This document shows positions 1 through 5,839 of a stretch of 8,529 nt of DNA, piece by piece. The position numbers and the translations under genes are program-made. Source of the stretch: Desulfobacterales bacterium. Lineage in GTDB: Bacteria; Desulfobacterota; Desulfobacteria; Desulfobacterales; C00003060. Each line of letters opens with the position of its first letter. Position 1 is the stretch's first letter. The notes beneath the pieces were generated by a model. That model was given only the letters and a program-made list of their open reading frames with translations, searched no databases and had not been told where the DNA came from. The DNA lies in the NCBI GenBank assembly GCA_030613145.1, contig JAUWMM010000055.1, positions 1 through 8,529 of the forward strand. The letters are read 5' to 3'.

Positions 1-1
1 A

Positions 2-1099
2 AAAAAGGCGTACAGTCCGGCCTTTTACAATACGTTTATCTTTATCGTATCCATTGCTATAGGCATGGGCGCCGGGCTCATCACCGGCTGCATCGGCGCG
101 GGCGGTGGCTTCATCATCGCTCCTGCCTTGATGAGCGCAGGGGTCAAGGGTATTCTGGCTGTTGGAACTGCCCTTTTTCACATCTTTGCCAAGGCGATCA
201 TGGGTACCGTGATCCACAGGAAACTGGGCAACGTGTCAGTGCCTCTGGCAATGGTCTTCCTGATCGGCGCCATCATAGGAGCAACCCTCGGTGGATTGAT
301 CAACCGCGTGCTCTATGAGATGAATCCTGTTCTCAGTGATGCCTTCATAACGTCGGTTTACTCGGGCATGCTGGGTTTTCTGGGAATCTATGCCATGGCT
401 GACTTCCTCAAGGCGAGGAAGGCTGCAGCAGGTGGGGCCGCTGATACAGGTGCCCATGGTGGAAAAGACGAAGGGGTAGAAATGGGAAATCTTCCCCAAA
501 AGCTTCAGTCCGTAAAGATCCCCCCCATGGTTAAATTCGATTACGACTTTACCCCAGGCGGTCGCGCTGTTTCGTGGATATTTCTGGTACTCTCCGGCGC
601 GCTGGTCGGGCTTGCAGCAGGCATTATGGGGGTTGGCGGCGGCTTTTTGACTTTCCCCATCTTTGTCTATGTCTTGGGCGTCTCCTCCATGACTACGGTG
701 GGAACCGATATTTTCCAGATCATCTTTACAGCCGGCTATGCCTCAATAAGCCAATATGCAGTCTATGGGTTTATCTTCTATACCCTGGCCATGGGCATGC
801 TTTTGGGATCATTACTTGGTATCCAGATCGGTGCCATGACCACCAAGGTGGTTAAGGGGATCACCATCCGTGGCTTCTACGCCATGGCTGTCTTGGCAGG
901 TTTTGTCAATCGCGCCCTTGCCCTGCCGGCCAAGCTTGGCGATATGGATGTCATTAAGATCTCAAAGGGGCTGGCTAGTGGCCTGGAGACCCTTGGGGTC
1001 TGGCTCTTTTTCATACTAATCGGCGGATTTAGCGTGTGGGTAATCGGCACGTTCCTGTTGAATCTTAAAGTCCTTAAGGGAGAGGGGGCAACAACATGA
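2..1099 (+). CDS. TauE/SafE (TSUP) family anion permease, 5'-truncated by window edge
   Basis: Membrane permease of the TauE/SafE (TSUP, formerly DUF81) family, whose members move sulfite, sulfonates, sulfoacetate or other small anions across the inner membrane. The reading frame is open from base 2, so the true start lies upstream and the first in-frame ATG (65) is internal. About 365 residues are visible. The family's two-fold repeat is clear: a glycine-rich GAGGGF motif near bases 95-112 and a second GVGGGF motif near 629-646, each followed by several hydrophobic helices. A hydrophilic, Gly/Ala/Lys-rich linker (about bases 410-540) separates the halves. A final hydrophobic segment lies near the C terminus, followed by a short Lys-rich tail. 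The stop codon overlaps the next gene as ATGA, so the two are translationally coupled. The family call is firm. The substrate is not shown by sequence; a sulfur oxyanion is only a guess from family and likely host. Confidence 0.9.
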   Translation, partial: KKAYSPAFYNTFIFIVSIAIGMGAGLITGCIGAGGGFIIAPALMSAGVKGILAVGTALFHIFAKAIMGTVIHRKLGNVSVPLAMVFLIGAIIGATLGGLINRVLYEMNPVLSDAFITSVYSGMLGFLGIYAMADFLKARKAAAGGAADTGAHGGKDEGVEMGNLPQKLQSVKIPPMVKFDYDFTPGGRAVSWIFLVLSGALVGLAAGIMGVGGGFLTFPIFVYVLGVSSMTTVGTDIFQIIFTAGYASISQYAVYGFIFYTLAMGMLLGSLLGIQIGAMTTKVVKGITIRGFYAMAVLAGFVNRALALPAKLGDMDVIKISKGLASGLETLGVWLFFILIGGFSVWVIGTFLLNLKVLKGEGATT

Positions 1100-1782
1100 T
1101 TGCGAACAAAAAAGAGTTTTATGGTGGCGTTGGAATGATGGTGGCCTTTGCCGTGGTGCTGATCATCATATTTATGCCCATTTTCGGAGGCAAAAACGGA
1201 CTGGATTATCTTGACAACCTGTATAACTGCATATCCAAGGGATCAGCCTACTACATTCCAAAGGTCAAGAAAGAGGCTGACAAGTTTGTCGGGAACTCCG
1301 TAACCGTGACCTTCAAGATGGCAGACGAGACCCAGGCCGGGCAGACTGCTCTCCTCTTTGAGAAGGGGGGCGCCTCGGTAACCACATCAGGGGCCGAGTT
1401 AAAGGTCACCGGCGACGTGGGCAAGATCCTGGAGAACTGCCTTGCTGATGCAGATAGTATGTATCATAACAAAGGGGAAGAAGTTTCCAGCAAGTACGGC
1501 TACGAGGAGAGGCAGGTCCTTTATAACTGGTGGATGGCAGCGAAAGCCATGGATAAGGCATTAAAGAAGCAAAAGTTGTTCGATGAGGCCAAGATCGTTG
1601 CCTTGGTAGTGATGAAAGCTGTGGAGTCGTCCTATAACTACTACAAGATCGAACCACAAAAGATCGGTGACCGTATCGGCATCGTGATCTTCTCATTGAT
1701 TTTTTATGTTATTTACACCCTGTGGTACGGCTTTGCCATTCTGTTCATGTTTGAGGGATGGGGCTTGAAGCTTAGTCATTAA
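1096..1782 (+). CDS. Two-TM membrane protein, probable partner of the TSUP permease
   Basis: A 228-residue protein of no family I can name. It has a Lys-containing N terminus, one hydrophobic helix at about residues 12-32, a soluble middle of about 160 residues, a second hydrophobic helix at about 194-220, and a short tail. The positive N terminus suggests both ends are cytoplasmic and the middle is periplasmic. The middle is rich in Lys, Glu, Ala and Tyr, looks mostly helical, and has two cysteines (45, 115) plus a YNWW motif near 143-146. The ATG overlaps the upstream permease stop by 4 bp (ATGA), with a purine-rich stretch (AGGGAGAGGGGG) just before it as ribosome binding site. Such tight coupling suggests a subunit or accessory factor for the permease, which is inference. 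No catalytic motif is visible. It is followed by 143 bp without a gene. Confidence 0.85.
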   Translation: MIANKKEFYGGVGMMVAFAVVLIIIFMPIFGGKNGLDYLDNLYNCISKGSAYYIPKVKKEADKFVGNSVTVTFKMADETQAGQTALLFEKGGASVTTSGAELKVTGDVGKILENCLADADSMYHNKGEEVSSKYGYEERQVLYNWWMAAKAMDKALKKQKLFDEAKIVALVVMKAVESSYNYYKIEPQKIGDRIGIVIFSLIFYVIYTLWYGFAILFMFEGWGLKLSH

Positions 1783-1925
1783 GCTGACTCCTGTCCGTCC
1801 AAAAACTCCCTTTTGCCTGGTGGCCTCCGGCCCGTGGGCTTCCGGGTGGGCACTAACTACAAAACGCGGTTTATGGCTGTGCAGAATATTTGCGAATGCG
1901 TAAACCGAAAAAGGAGGGGTAAGCT

Positions 1926-2378
1926 ATGAAGGAAATAAAGAAGATACTTTTCCCTAACGATTTTTCAGAAAACGCATCGAAGATTCTTCAATATGTTCTG
2001 TCGATTTCTGAGGCCTACAACAGCACAATATACCTGCTCCATGTGGTTCAGGATCTTCATAGGTGGGGTAAGGCGTACATTCCCCACCCTTCCATGGATG
2101 TGTTTCAAAAGGAAGCCGTAGAAGGGGCTGAAAAGGTCATGGACAGGGTTTGCGAGGAACAGTTGCAAAGCTGTCCCAGCCTTGAACGAAGAGTCGTTTC
2201 CGGGGACCCGGCCACGGAAATACTGAAAACCATTGAGGCCGAAGATATCGACCTGGTGATTATGGGGACCCATGGGCGAAAAGGTCTGGAGCATGTCATT
2301 CTTGGGAGTGTAGCCGAAAACGTGGTAAAGAAATCAAGCGTTCCCGTGATGACTGTTAATCCTTATAAGCTTAAATAA
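1926..2378 (+). CDS. Universal stress protein, UspA family (first of a tandem pair)
   Basis: A 150-residue single-domain Usp protein, the usual size, expected to be a cytoplasmic homodimer that binds ATP or AMP and helps survival under stress or growth arrest. The N-terminal strand carries the conserved Asp (D12, in FPNDFS). The C-terminal half has the nucleotide-binding signature G-2x-G-9x-G-S: G114, G117, G127, S128, within MGTHGRKG. This is the ATP-binding subtype, unlike E. coli UspA, which lacks the complete motif. The start is fixed by a strong AAGGAGG at 1911-1917, 8 bases before the ATG. The next gene, a paralogue with the same motif at identical residue numbers, begins 41 bp downstream, so both are probably one operon. 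No promoter was recognised in the 143 bp upstream. Family assignment is secure; the inducing stress is unknown. Confidence 0.93.
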   Translation: MKEIKKILFPNDFSENASKILQYVLSISEAYNSTIYLLHVVQDLHRWGKAYIPHPSMDVFQKEAVEGAEKVMDRVCEEQLQSCPSLERRVVSGDPATEILKTIEAEDIDLVIMGTHGRKGLEHVILGSVAENVVKKSSVPVMTVNPYKLK

Positions 2379-2419
2379 CTTTTCATCCCAAATTGTCAGG
2401 ATTTCATGAGGAGGTCGCC

Positions 2420-2905
2420 ATGCAAGCATTTAAGAACATACTTTTCCCTATTGACTTCTCGGAATGCTCCGAAAAGGTTTTTCCCTATGCACTCGAAATG
2501 GCCCAGAAATTTGATGCAAAACTTCATCTCCTGTTCGTGGCAAGGGATTTATCTTACCTTACAACGATTGACGTTTCGCGGGATATACTGATGAATACAG
2601 TGGCCGAAATCGCCCGCTCAGGAGAAAACCAGATTCAGGGATTCTGCGACAAACATCTGAGTGATTTTTCAAACCACGAGTCGAAAGTCGTCATTGGGAA
2701 TCCCGCAGACGAGATTGTGAAATTTGCCCACGAACAGGACATCGACTTAATTGTCATGGGCACCCACGGCAGAAAGGGCTTGGACCGCACCTTAATGGGC
2801 AGTGTGGCAGATCATGTGATCAAGAATGCCTCTTCGCCGGTCTTCACCATCAATCCCTTCAGGCCCAAGGTAAATACGCGCATACGTAAGGAGAGCAGCG
2901 GATAG
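2420..2905 (+). CDS. Universal stress protein, UspA family (second of a tandem pair)
   Basis: A 161-residue Usp protein, clearly paralogous to its upstream neighbour: FPIDFS near the N terminus (D12) and the ATP-binding signature G114, G117, G127, S128. I chose the ATG at 2420 because a near-perfect GAGGAGG (2408-2414) sits 5 bases before it and the protein then begins exactly like the first paralogue. A TTG at 2393 in frame would add nine residues and has no such site. The C terminus carries about 14 basic, polar residues beyond the usual Usp end. The stop is TAG, and the same frame stays open for a further 29 codons (2906-2992) before TAA-TAG (see findings). The tandem arrangement suggests heterodimers or differential responses, which is inference from the family. 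Confidence 0.93.
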   Translation: MQAFKNILFPIDFSECSEKVFPYALEMAQKFDAKLHLLFVARDLSYLTTIDVSRDILMNTVAEIARSGENQIQGFCDKHLSDFSNHESKVVIGNPADEIVKFAHEQDIDLIVMGTHGRKGLDRTLMGSVADHVIKNASSPVFTINPFRPKVNTRIRKESSG

Positions 2906-3413
2906 ACGGAAGGAGCAACGGCAAAGATTCCAATTGTAGATGTCCAGGGATATTTTCGGGAACTCCTTTCCAAAGAACTGATTCTTGAGTGCTAATAGGT
3001 GCGGAGTGTCGGTGATGCGGCAGCAGTGAGGGGACACCTCCAACTTTTGTTACCAGACCTGGTTCTCTTGGACTTTTGTTTTATGAATAACCTAATCCGT
3101 ATTCCCGAATAGCAGGTCTTGGAGAGAAGGAAGGGCTCCGTCAAAGCCAGACATAACGTGCTGATTTGTAAGAACTTATGTCGAAATCCCCAAAACAACT
3201 GATTTCGCAAATATTTGTCATACAATCAGGTAATTGGATTTGACTTTGACGGAGGCTTGGCCTGTTGAGACGCCTTGACAGTTTCAAGAGATGATGTTAT
3301 CGGGGTATCGTTCGGACAGGGACGGCATCAATACCCAAACAAGGGTGGCAGAAGCCACTTGCCGCTAAAAGCAGTCCGGCCATAGTGGTCCTGTAAGTTA
3401 TTTTGTGTGAATC
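2906..3413 (+). other. Gene-poor intergenic stretch with possible decayed sequence
   Basis: About 500 bp with no reading frame on either strand that I recognise or that has a good ribosome binding site. What it holds: an open extension of the second usp frame up to a TAA at 2993-2995; a 7-bp inverted repeat CGAAATC/GATTTCG (3182-3188, 3201-3207) followed at once by the 10-bp palindrome CAAATATTTG (3208-3217); a 5-bp perfect hairpin GTGGC/GCCAC (3345-3358); and one copy of TATTCCCGAATA (3100-3111) that recurs before the STAS gene. Because it ends at a terminator and a broken kinase gene, part of it may be debris from a deletion. That is inference. Confidence 0.5.
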
Positions 3414-3468
3414 AAGCCACGAAGGCTTTCTTCCAAAAAAGGATGAGGTCTCCTCGTGGCTTTTTTTT
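3414..3468 (+). terminator. Rho-independent terminator
   Basis: Perfect 9-bp inverted repeat AAGCCACGA (3414-3422) and TCGTGGCTT (3454-3462). The last two T of the right arm run on into six more, giving an eight-T run (3461-3468). The 31-base interior (3423-3453) can pair further but only imperfectly, so the loop is large. It is placed to end transcription from the left before the kinase remnant and response regulator. Confidence 0.6.
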
Positions 3469-3493
3469 GTCAAGCAAATCTTCCTAACATTAA

Positions 3494-3697
3494 TCTTCGA
3501 TCGAGGACAATGGCAAAGGTTTTGACGTTCAGAATCGGTTGGTTTCAGCACTCAATAAAAAACATATGAGACTTCAGAGTATGGAAGAAAGGGTGGCGCT
3601 GCTTGGCGGAAAAATGAGTATCGAATTCCTCCCGATGCAGGGCACAAAAATTCTTATAGAGATTCCTATCAAGGGGAAAAAAGAGTGGGCAAAATGA
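3494..3697 (+). pseudogene. Remnant of a sensor histidine kinase (HATPase_c C terminus, NarX/DegS type)
   Basis: In the + frame ending at the TGA of 3695-3697, the translation shows the end of a kinase ATP-binding domain: a G1 box (IEDNGKGFD, bases 3500-3526), then LQSMEERVALLGGKMSIE (3572-3625), then a final strand GTKILIEIPI (3641-3670). This order and wording are typical of the HPK7 kinases that pair with NarL-type regulators (NarX, DegS, LiaS). The rest is missing: TAA codons in frame at 3485 and 3491 close it, and no dimerisation domain, phosphorylated His or N box is visible upstream. The G2 lid, normally GMGL or GLGL, reads HMRL, so both glycines are lost. A one-base shift near 3499 would join it to another short frame reading LTLI. 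The TGA overlaps the next gene's ATG, the usual layout of an intact kinase-regulator pair. Confidence 0.75.
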
Positions 3698-4362
3698 AAA
3701 CCATCCTGATTGTTGACGACCATCCCCTTTTCAGGGAAGGTCTCAAGTCCCTTATATCACGCAACACCACGTTCGAGGTAGTCGGGGAAGCCGGAAACGG
3801 ACGTGAAGGGCTCCGGATGAGCAAGGAACTCAAACCAGATTTGGTGATAGTAGATATATCCCTGCCAGATAGAAGCGGCATTGACCTCACCCGCAACATA
3901 CGAAGCCTTTTGTCAAAAACACGTGTCATGATTGTCAGCATGCACTCCAAAATCGAATATATCAGAGAGGCATTGCGGGCAGGGGCCACGGGGTATGTGG
4001 TGAAGGAATCGGCCGCGGACAGGCTCGTGCAGGGCCTGGAAGCCGTGTCAAAGGGCGAGTATTTCCTGGACAGTTCCCTCTCCCATAAAGTGGTGAAACA
4101 ACTTGTGGAATCTCCTGAAAAGGGAGCAAATATCAAGGATGCAGGGTATGTGTCTCTGACCCCACGCGAGCAACAAGTCATGCGTTTGCTGGCAGAGGGG
4201 CTTTCACCCAAAGAGATCGCAGAAAGGCTTTTCATCAGCGCCAAAACTGTTGAGAATCATCGGACGAACATCACGAGAAAGCTTGACCTTCATAGTACTA
4301 TGGAATTGGTTCGGTATGCGGCCAGGCTCGGCTTGATCGATGTGGACCTCTGGAAGGGTTAA
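3694..4362 (+). CDS. NarL/FixJ-family response regulator
   Basis: A 222-residue two-component response regulator, a cytoplasmic DNA-binding protein. The receiver domain (1-120) has the acidic pair D8-D9, phospho-acceptor D54 in IVDISLP, switch Ser S82 and Lys K104, all intact. After a linker, a LuxR-type helix-turn-helix (about 153-215) has LTPREQQVMRLLAEG, then KEIAERLFISAKTVENHR, the recognition-helix signature. I chose the ATG at 3694, which overlaps the upstream TGA as ATGA. A GTG at 3685 would add three residues and is less likely. The kinase that should precede it is only a remnant, so the regulator may be an orphan, phosphorylated by another kinase or by acetyl phosphate. Its preserved active site suggests it is still under selection. 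Its targets are not visible; nearby usp, STAS and hsp20 genes are candidates by position only. Confidence 0.93.
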   Translation: MKTILIVDDHPLFREGLKSLISRNTTFEVVGEAGNGREGLRMSKELKPDLVIVDISLPDRSGIDLTRNIRSLLSKTRVMIVSMHSKIEYIREALRAGATGYVVKESAADRLVQGLEAVSKGEYFLDSSLSHKVVKQLVESPEKGANIKDAGYVSLTPREQQVMRLLAEGLSPKEIAERLFISAKTVENHRTNITRKLDLHSTMELVRYAARLGLIDVDLWKG

Positions 4363-4403
4363 GCCTGCCAATAGAGACTCTCCTCACCGGTTACTTTTCC
4401 CAC

Positions 4404-4423
4404 CTGTTCCCAGGACAGATTTT
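4404..4423 (+). terminator. Weak candidate terminator after the response regulator
   Basis: CTGTTC (4404-4409) and GGACAG (4413-4418) form a 6-bp stem with one G-U pair and a 3-base loop, followed by A and four T. It lies 42 bp after the regulator stop. Stem and T-run are both short, so this is a weak call. Confidence 0.3.
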
Positions 4424-4447
4424 CATCTACAAGGGGTTTCCCTCATA

Positions 4448-4486
4448 AAAATGAGCGCCTTCCTCTATGGAGAAATCGTATAAGAA
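4448..4486 (+). repeat. Diverged direct repeat, copy A
   Basis: This 39-base stretch (beginning AAAATGAGCGCCTTCC) is about 80% identical by eye to 4787-4825, with shared blocks AAAATGAGC, CTTCC, CTATGG and AAATC. Weaker similarity extends some 20 bases upstream of both copies. The pair brackets the palindrome at 4572-4651. It is not coding in any recognisable way. Confidence 0.55.
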
Positions 4487-4571
4487 TAGATAGTTGGCAA
4501 AAGAAATGGCCAACATCCATGAAAACATTAGAAAACGAAGCTTGGTGGTTTCGTAAAAAGTCTCAATTACC

Positions 4572-4651
4572 TGTCATTTCGACCGCAGGGAGAAATCTTT
4601 CTGAAGTAACACGTCGAAAACATAAGATTTCTCCCTGCGGTCGAAATGACA
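4572..4651. repeat. Palindromic extragenic element with perfect 28-bp arms (REP/MITE-like)
   Basis: Bases 4572-4599 and 4624-4651 are exact reverse complements over 28 bp, separated by 24 bp. The arms begin TGTCATTTCGACCGCAGG. From memory, arms of the form GTCATTTCGACC...AGAAATCT occur as dispersed palindromic repeats in many bacterial genomes, often translated by mistake into short ORFs containing STAGRNL. I see that string here on the minus strand (ISTAGRNL), so I treat the short ORFs over this element as spurious. Such elements may be moved by REP-associated tyrosine transposases elsewhere in the genome, but none is present in this window. The transcript would form a very stable hairpin. 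Confidence 0.85.
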
Positions 4652-4786
4652 CATTGAAGGACTGGAACAGTTGGTATTGCGTCACCAGATGTCCTCCTTG
4701 CACCCATGGAGTTCTCAGACTGAAAGAAGCCGGTTATTCTCCTGGTGGCGCGGGATAAATTCCCGTCAACGGGTGTCTGCCCCAGC

Positions 4787-4825
4787 AAAATGAGCCCTTC
4801 CCCCTATGGACAAATCATACAAAAA
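4787..4825 (+). repeat. Diverged direct repeat, copy B
   Basis: Second copy of the 39-base direct repeat at 4448-4486. The 300 bp between the copies hold the palindrome and no gene. Just before this copy are two competing mini-hairpins that share the same CCCG: CGGGA/TCCCG (4751-4765) and CCCGT/ACGGG (4762-4773). The copy ends about 95 bp before the STAS-like gene. Confidence 0.55.
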
Positions 4826-4879
4826 GCGTCATAAAATCCACAAACGCTCCGGAAAATAGCATCAGAAATGCCTATGCCT

Positions 4880-4891
4880 TATTCCCGAATA
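4880..4891. promoter_or_regulatory. TATTCCCGAATA motif, second copy
   Basis: This 12-base near-palindrome (TATTC, CC, GAATA) occurs identically at 3100-3111, and lies 29 bases before the STAS-like start. It is followed in both places by a loosely similar stretch (AGCAGGTCTTGGAGA and TGACTTGTCTGAAGA). It could be a binding site for the NarL-type regulator or another repressor. This is speculative, since two copies of 12 bases are the only evidence. Confidence 0.25.
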
Positions 4892-4920
4892 TGACTTGTC
4901 TGAAGAAAGGAGATATTCTC

Positions 4921-5211
4921 ATGGCATCAAATTTCAGAATCTCCATTCACCGAAACGCCGACAGCGTAGACCTAAAACTCATTGGCGATTTCGATGGCAC
5001 CTCGGCATGCGAGCTTCTCAATGTCCTGAAGGAGAGTTGTGATGGCGTCGCGAGGGTTTTCGTCAATACCAGTGGTCTGAAGGATGTTTATCCTTTTGGG
5101 GTGGACACGTTTCAAAATAGTCTTTACCTCCTCAAAGACCGACGGTTTCGTCTTGCATTTACGGGCGAGAATGCTACCAGGATAGCACCCCAACAGAACA
5201 AGTTCTTCTGA
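4921..5211 (+). CDS. Small STAS-like domain protein (anti-sigma-antagonist fold)
   Basis: A 96-residue protein that reads like a minimal STAS domain: strand VDLKLIGDFDG (16-26), a helix with CELLNVLKE (30-38), a strand RVFVNTSGL (45-53), then KDVYPFGVDTFQNSL (54-68) and RFRLAFTGEN (75-84). STAS proteins bind anti-sigma factors or kinases and are switched by phosphorylation of a Ser or Thr in a DSSG motif. Aligned to that motif this protein has YPFG (57-60), so it has no phosphorylatable residue there. The start at 4921 is set by AAAGGAG at 4906-4912. An ATG at 4891 in frame would add ten residues but has no site. No partner anti-sigma factor or phosphatase is adjacent. The gene precedes hsp20 by 64 bp, so a shared transcript is possible. 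The fold call is from pattern recognition only. Confidence 0.6.
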   Translation: MASNFRISIHRNADSVDLKLIGDFDGTSACELLNVLKESCDGVARVFVNTSGLKDVYPFGVDTFQNSLYLLKDRRFRLAFTGENATRIAPQQNKFF

Positions 5212-5214
5212 GTC

Positions 5215-5275
5215 TTGTTATGCCATTAGACCCATCATGAGCGCATAGGTTGCGCATAACAATGAGGTAGTGGGT
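5215..5275 (+). promoter_or_regulatory. Structured 5' leader of hsp20, candidate RNA thermometer
   Basis: Two helices are possible in the 64 bases between the STAS stop and the hsp20 ATG. Helix 1 pairs TTGTTATGC (5215-5223) with GCATAACAA (5254-5262), 9 perfect bp. Helix 2 pairs ACCCATCAT (5230-5238) with GTAGTGGGT (5267-5275), 9 positions with two G-U pairs and one C/A mismatch, covering the end of the Shine-Dalgarno GAGGT (5264-5268) up to the start codon. The two helices cross, so they exclude each other or form a pseudoknot. A direct repeat GCGCATA (5241-5247, 5252-5258) lies inside. Imperfect, start-site-covering stems are typical of thermometers of small heat-shock genes. This is an inference; no named class (ROSE, fourU) matches. 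Confidence 0.35.
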
Positions 5276-5698
5276 ATGAAACTGGTTCCTTGGCGACCAT
5301 TTGGAGAACTCAGGACGCTTCGCAGGGAAATGGAACATTCTTCGAGTCGATCATTTGACGATACACCTTTTCCCAGGCTCGTTTTAGGAGAGTGGGTGCC
5401 TTGGGTGGACATTTCGGAGACAAAGAAGAATATTGTGGTTAAAGCCGAGCTGCCTGGTTTGGAGGTAAAGGATATCCGGGTTAGCACTGAAGAGAACGTC
5501 TTGACCATCAAGGGTGAGAAGAAACGCAAAGACCAAGAGAAAGATGAACATTATCACTACTGTGAGAGATACTGCGGATTTTTCCATCGTTCATTCCGTC
5601 TCCCTGTTAGCGTGCAAAGTGATAAAATCGAAGAGACCTTCCAGAATGGCGTCTTGAAGATCACACTTCCAAAATCCCTCCCTGATTTCGACGACTAA
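5276..5698 (+). CDS. Hsp20 / alpha-crystallin family small heat-shock protein
   Basis: A 140-residue small heat-shock protein, an ATP-independent cytoplasmic holdase that binds unfolding proteins. The N-terminal arm starts MKLVPWRPFGELRTL, typical of class A bacterial Hsp20. The alpha-crystallin domain spans about 42-133 and includes WVPWVDISETK, VVKAELPGL, NVLTIKGEK, a CERYCGFFHRSFRLP region and the hallmark GVLKITLP (125-132). The start is the ATG at 5276, with GAGGT at 5264-5268; the GTG at 5270 is less likely. Two oddities: the C-terminal extension is only KSLPDFDD and lacks the usual I-x-I/V motif that links dimers into large oligomers, and there are two cysteines (96, 100) where most homologues have Ser and Tyr. 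It may form smaller assemblies or be redox sensitive, which is inference. Its leader may be a heat-sensing structure. Confidence 0.93.
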   Translation: MKLVPWRPFGELRTLRREMEHSSSRSFDDTPFPRLVLGEWVPWVDISETKKNIVVKAELPGLEVKDIRVSTEENVLTIKGEKKRKDQEKDEHYHYCERYCGFFHRSFRLPVSVQSDKIEETFQNGVLKITLPKSLPDFDD

Positions 5699-5839
5699 GT
5701 AGGCGACAATGCTGCGCTTTACAATCCGTAAAAAATACTGACAGATATCTCTCTTTGGCCACAGTCAAAGCCTCGTCAACTCTTCAATTATCTGATTTGT
5801 TTTCACCCATTTGCTCCAGTTAACAGCCACCATTCCTTG

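Noticed and set aside
1783..1925. GC-rich stretch with CCGG...CCGG pairing at 1827-1845 as a possible terminator
   Set aside because: The loop would be only about two to four bases, the stem has a bulge, and no T-run follows.
2987..2995. GAGTGCTAA, identical to one half of the CIRCE heat-shock operator
   Set aside because: The partner half TTAGCACTC is absent nine bases upstream and no heat-shock gene follows directly; a single half-site is likely chance.
3346..3362. TGGCAG...TTGC resembling a sigma-54 promoter
   Set aside because: Spacing between the GG and GC elements is two bases too long, and the sequence is explained by a small GTGGC/GCCAC hairpin.
3669..4244. 191-codon minus-strand ORF over the response regulator
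   Set aside because: It is an antisense shadow of a clearly conserved + strand gene and resembles no family.
4519..4788. Short ORFs on both strands between the regulator and the STAS gene
   Set aside because: They run through the 28-bp palindrome and contain the STAGRNL-type string expected from that repeat; no ribosome binding site or family.
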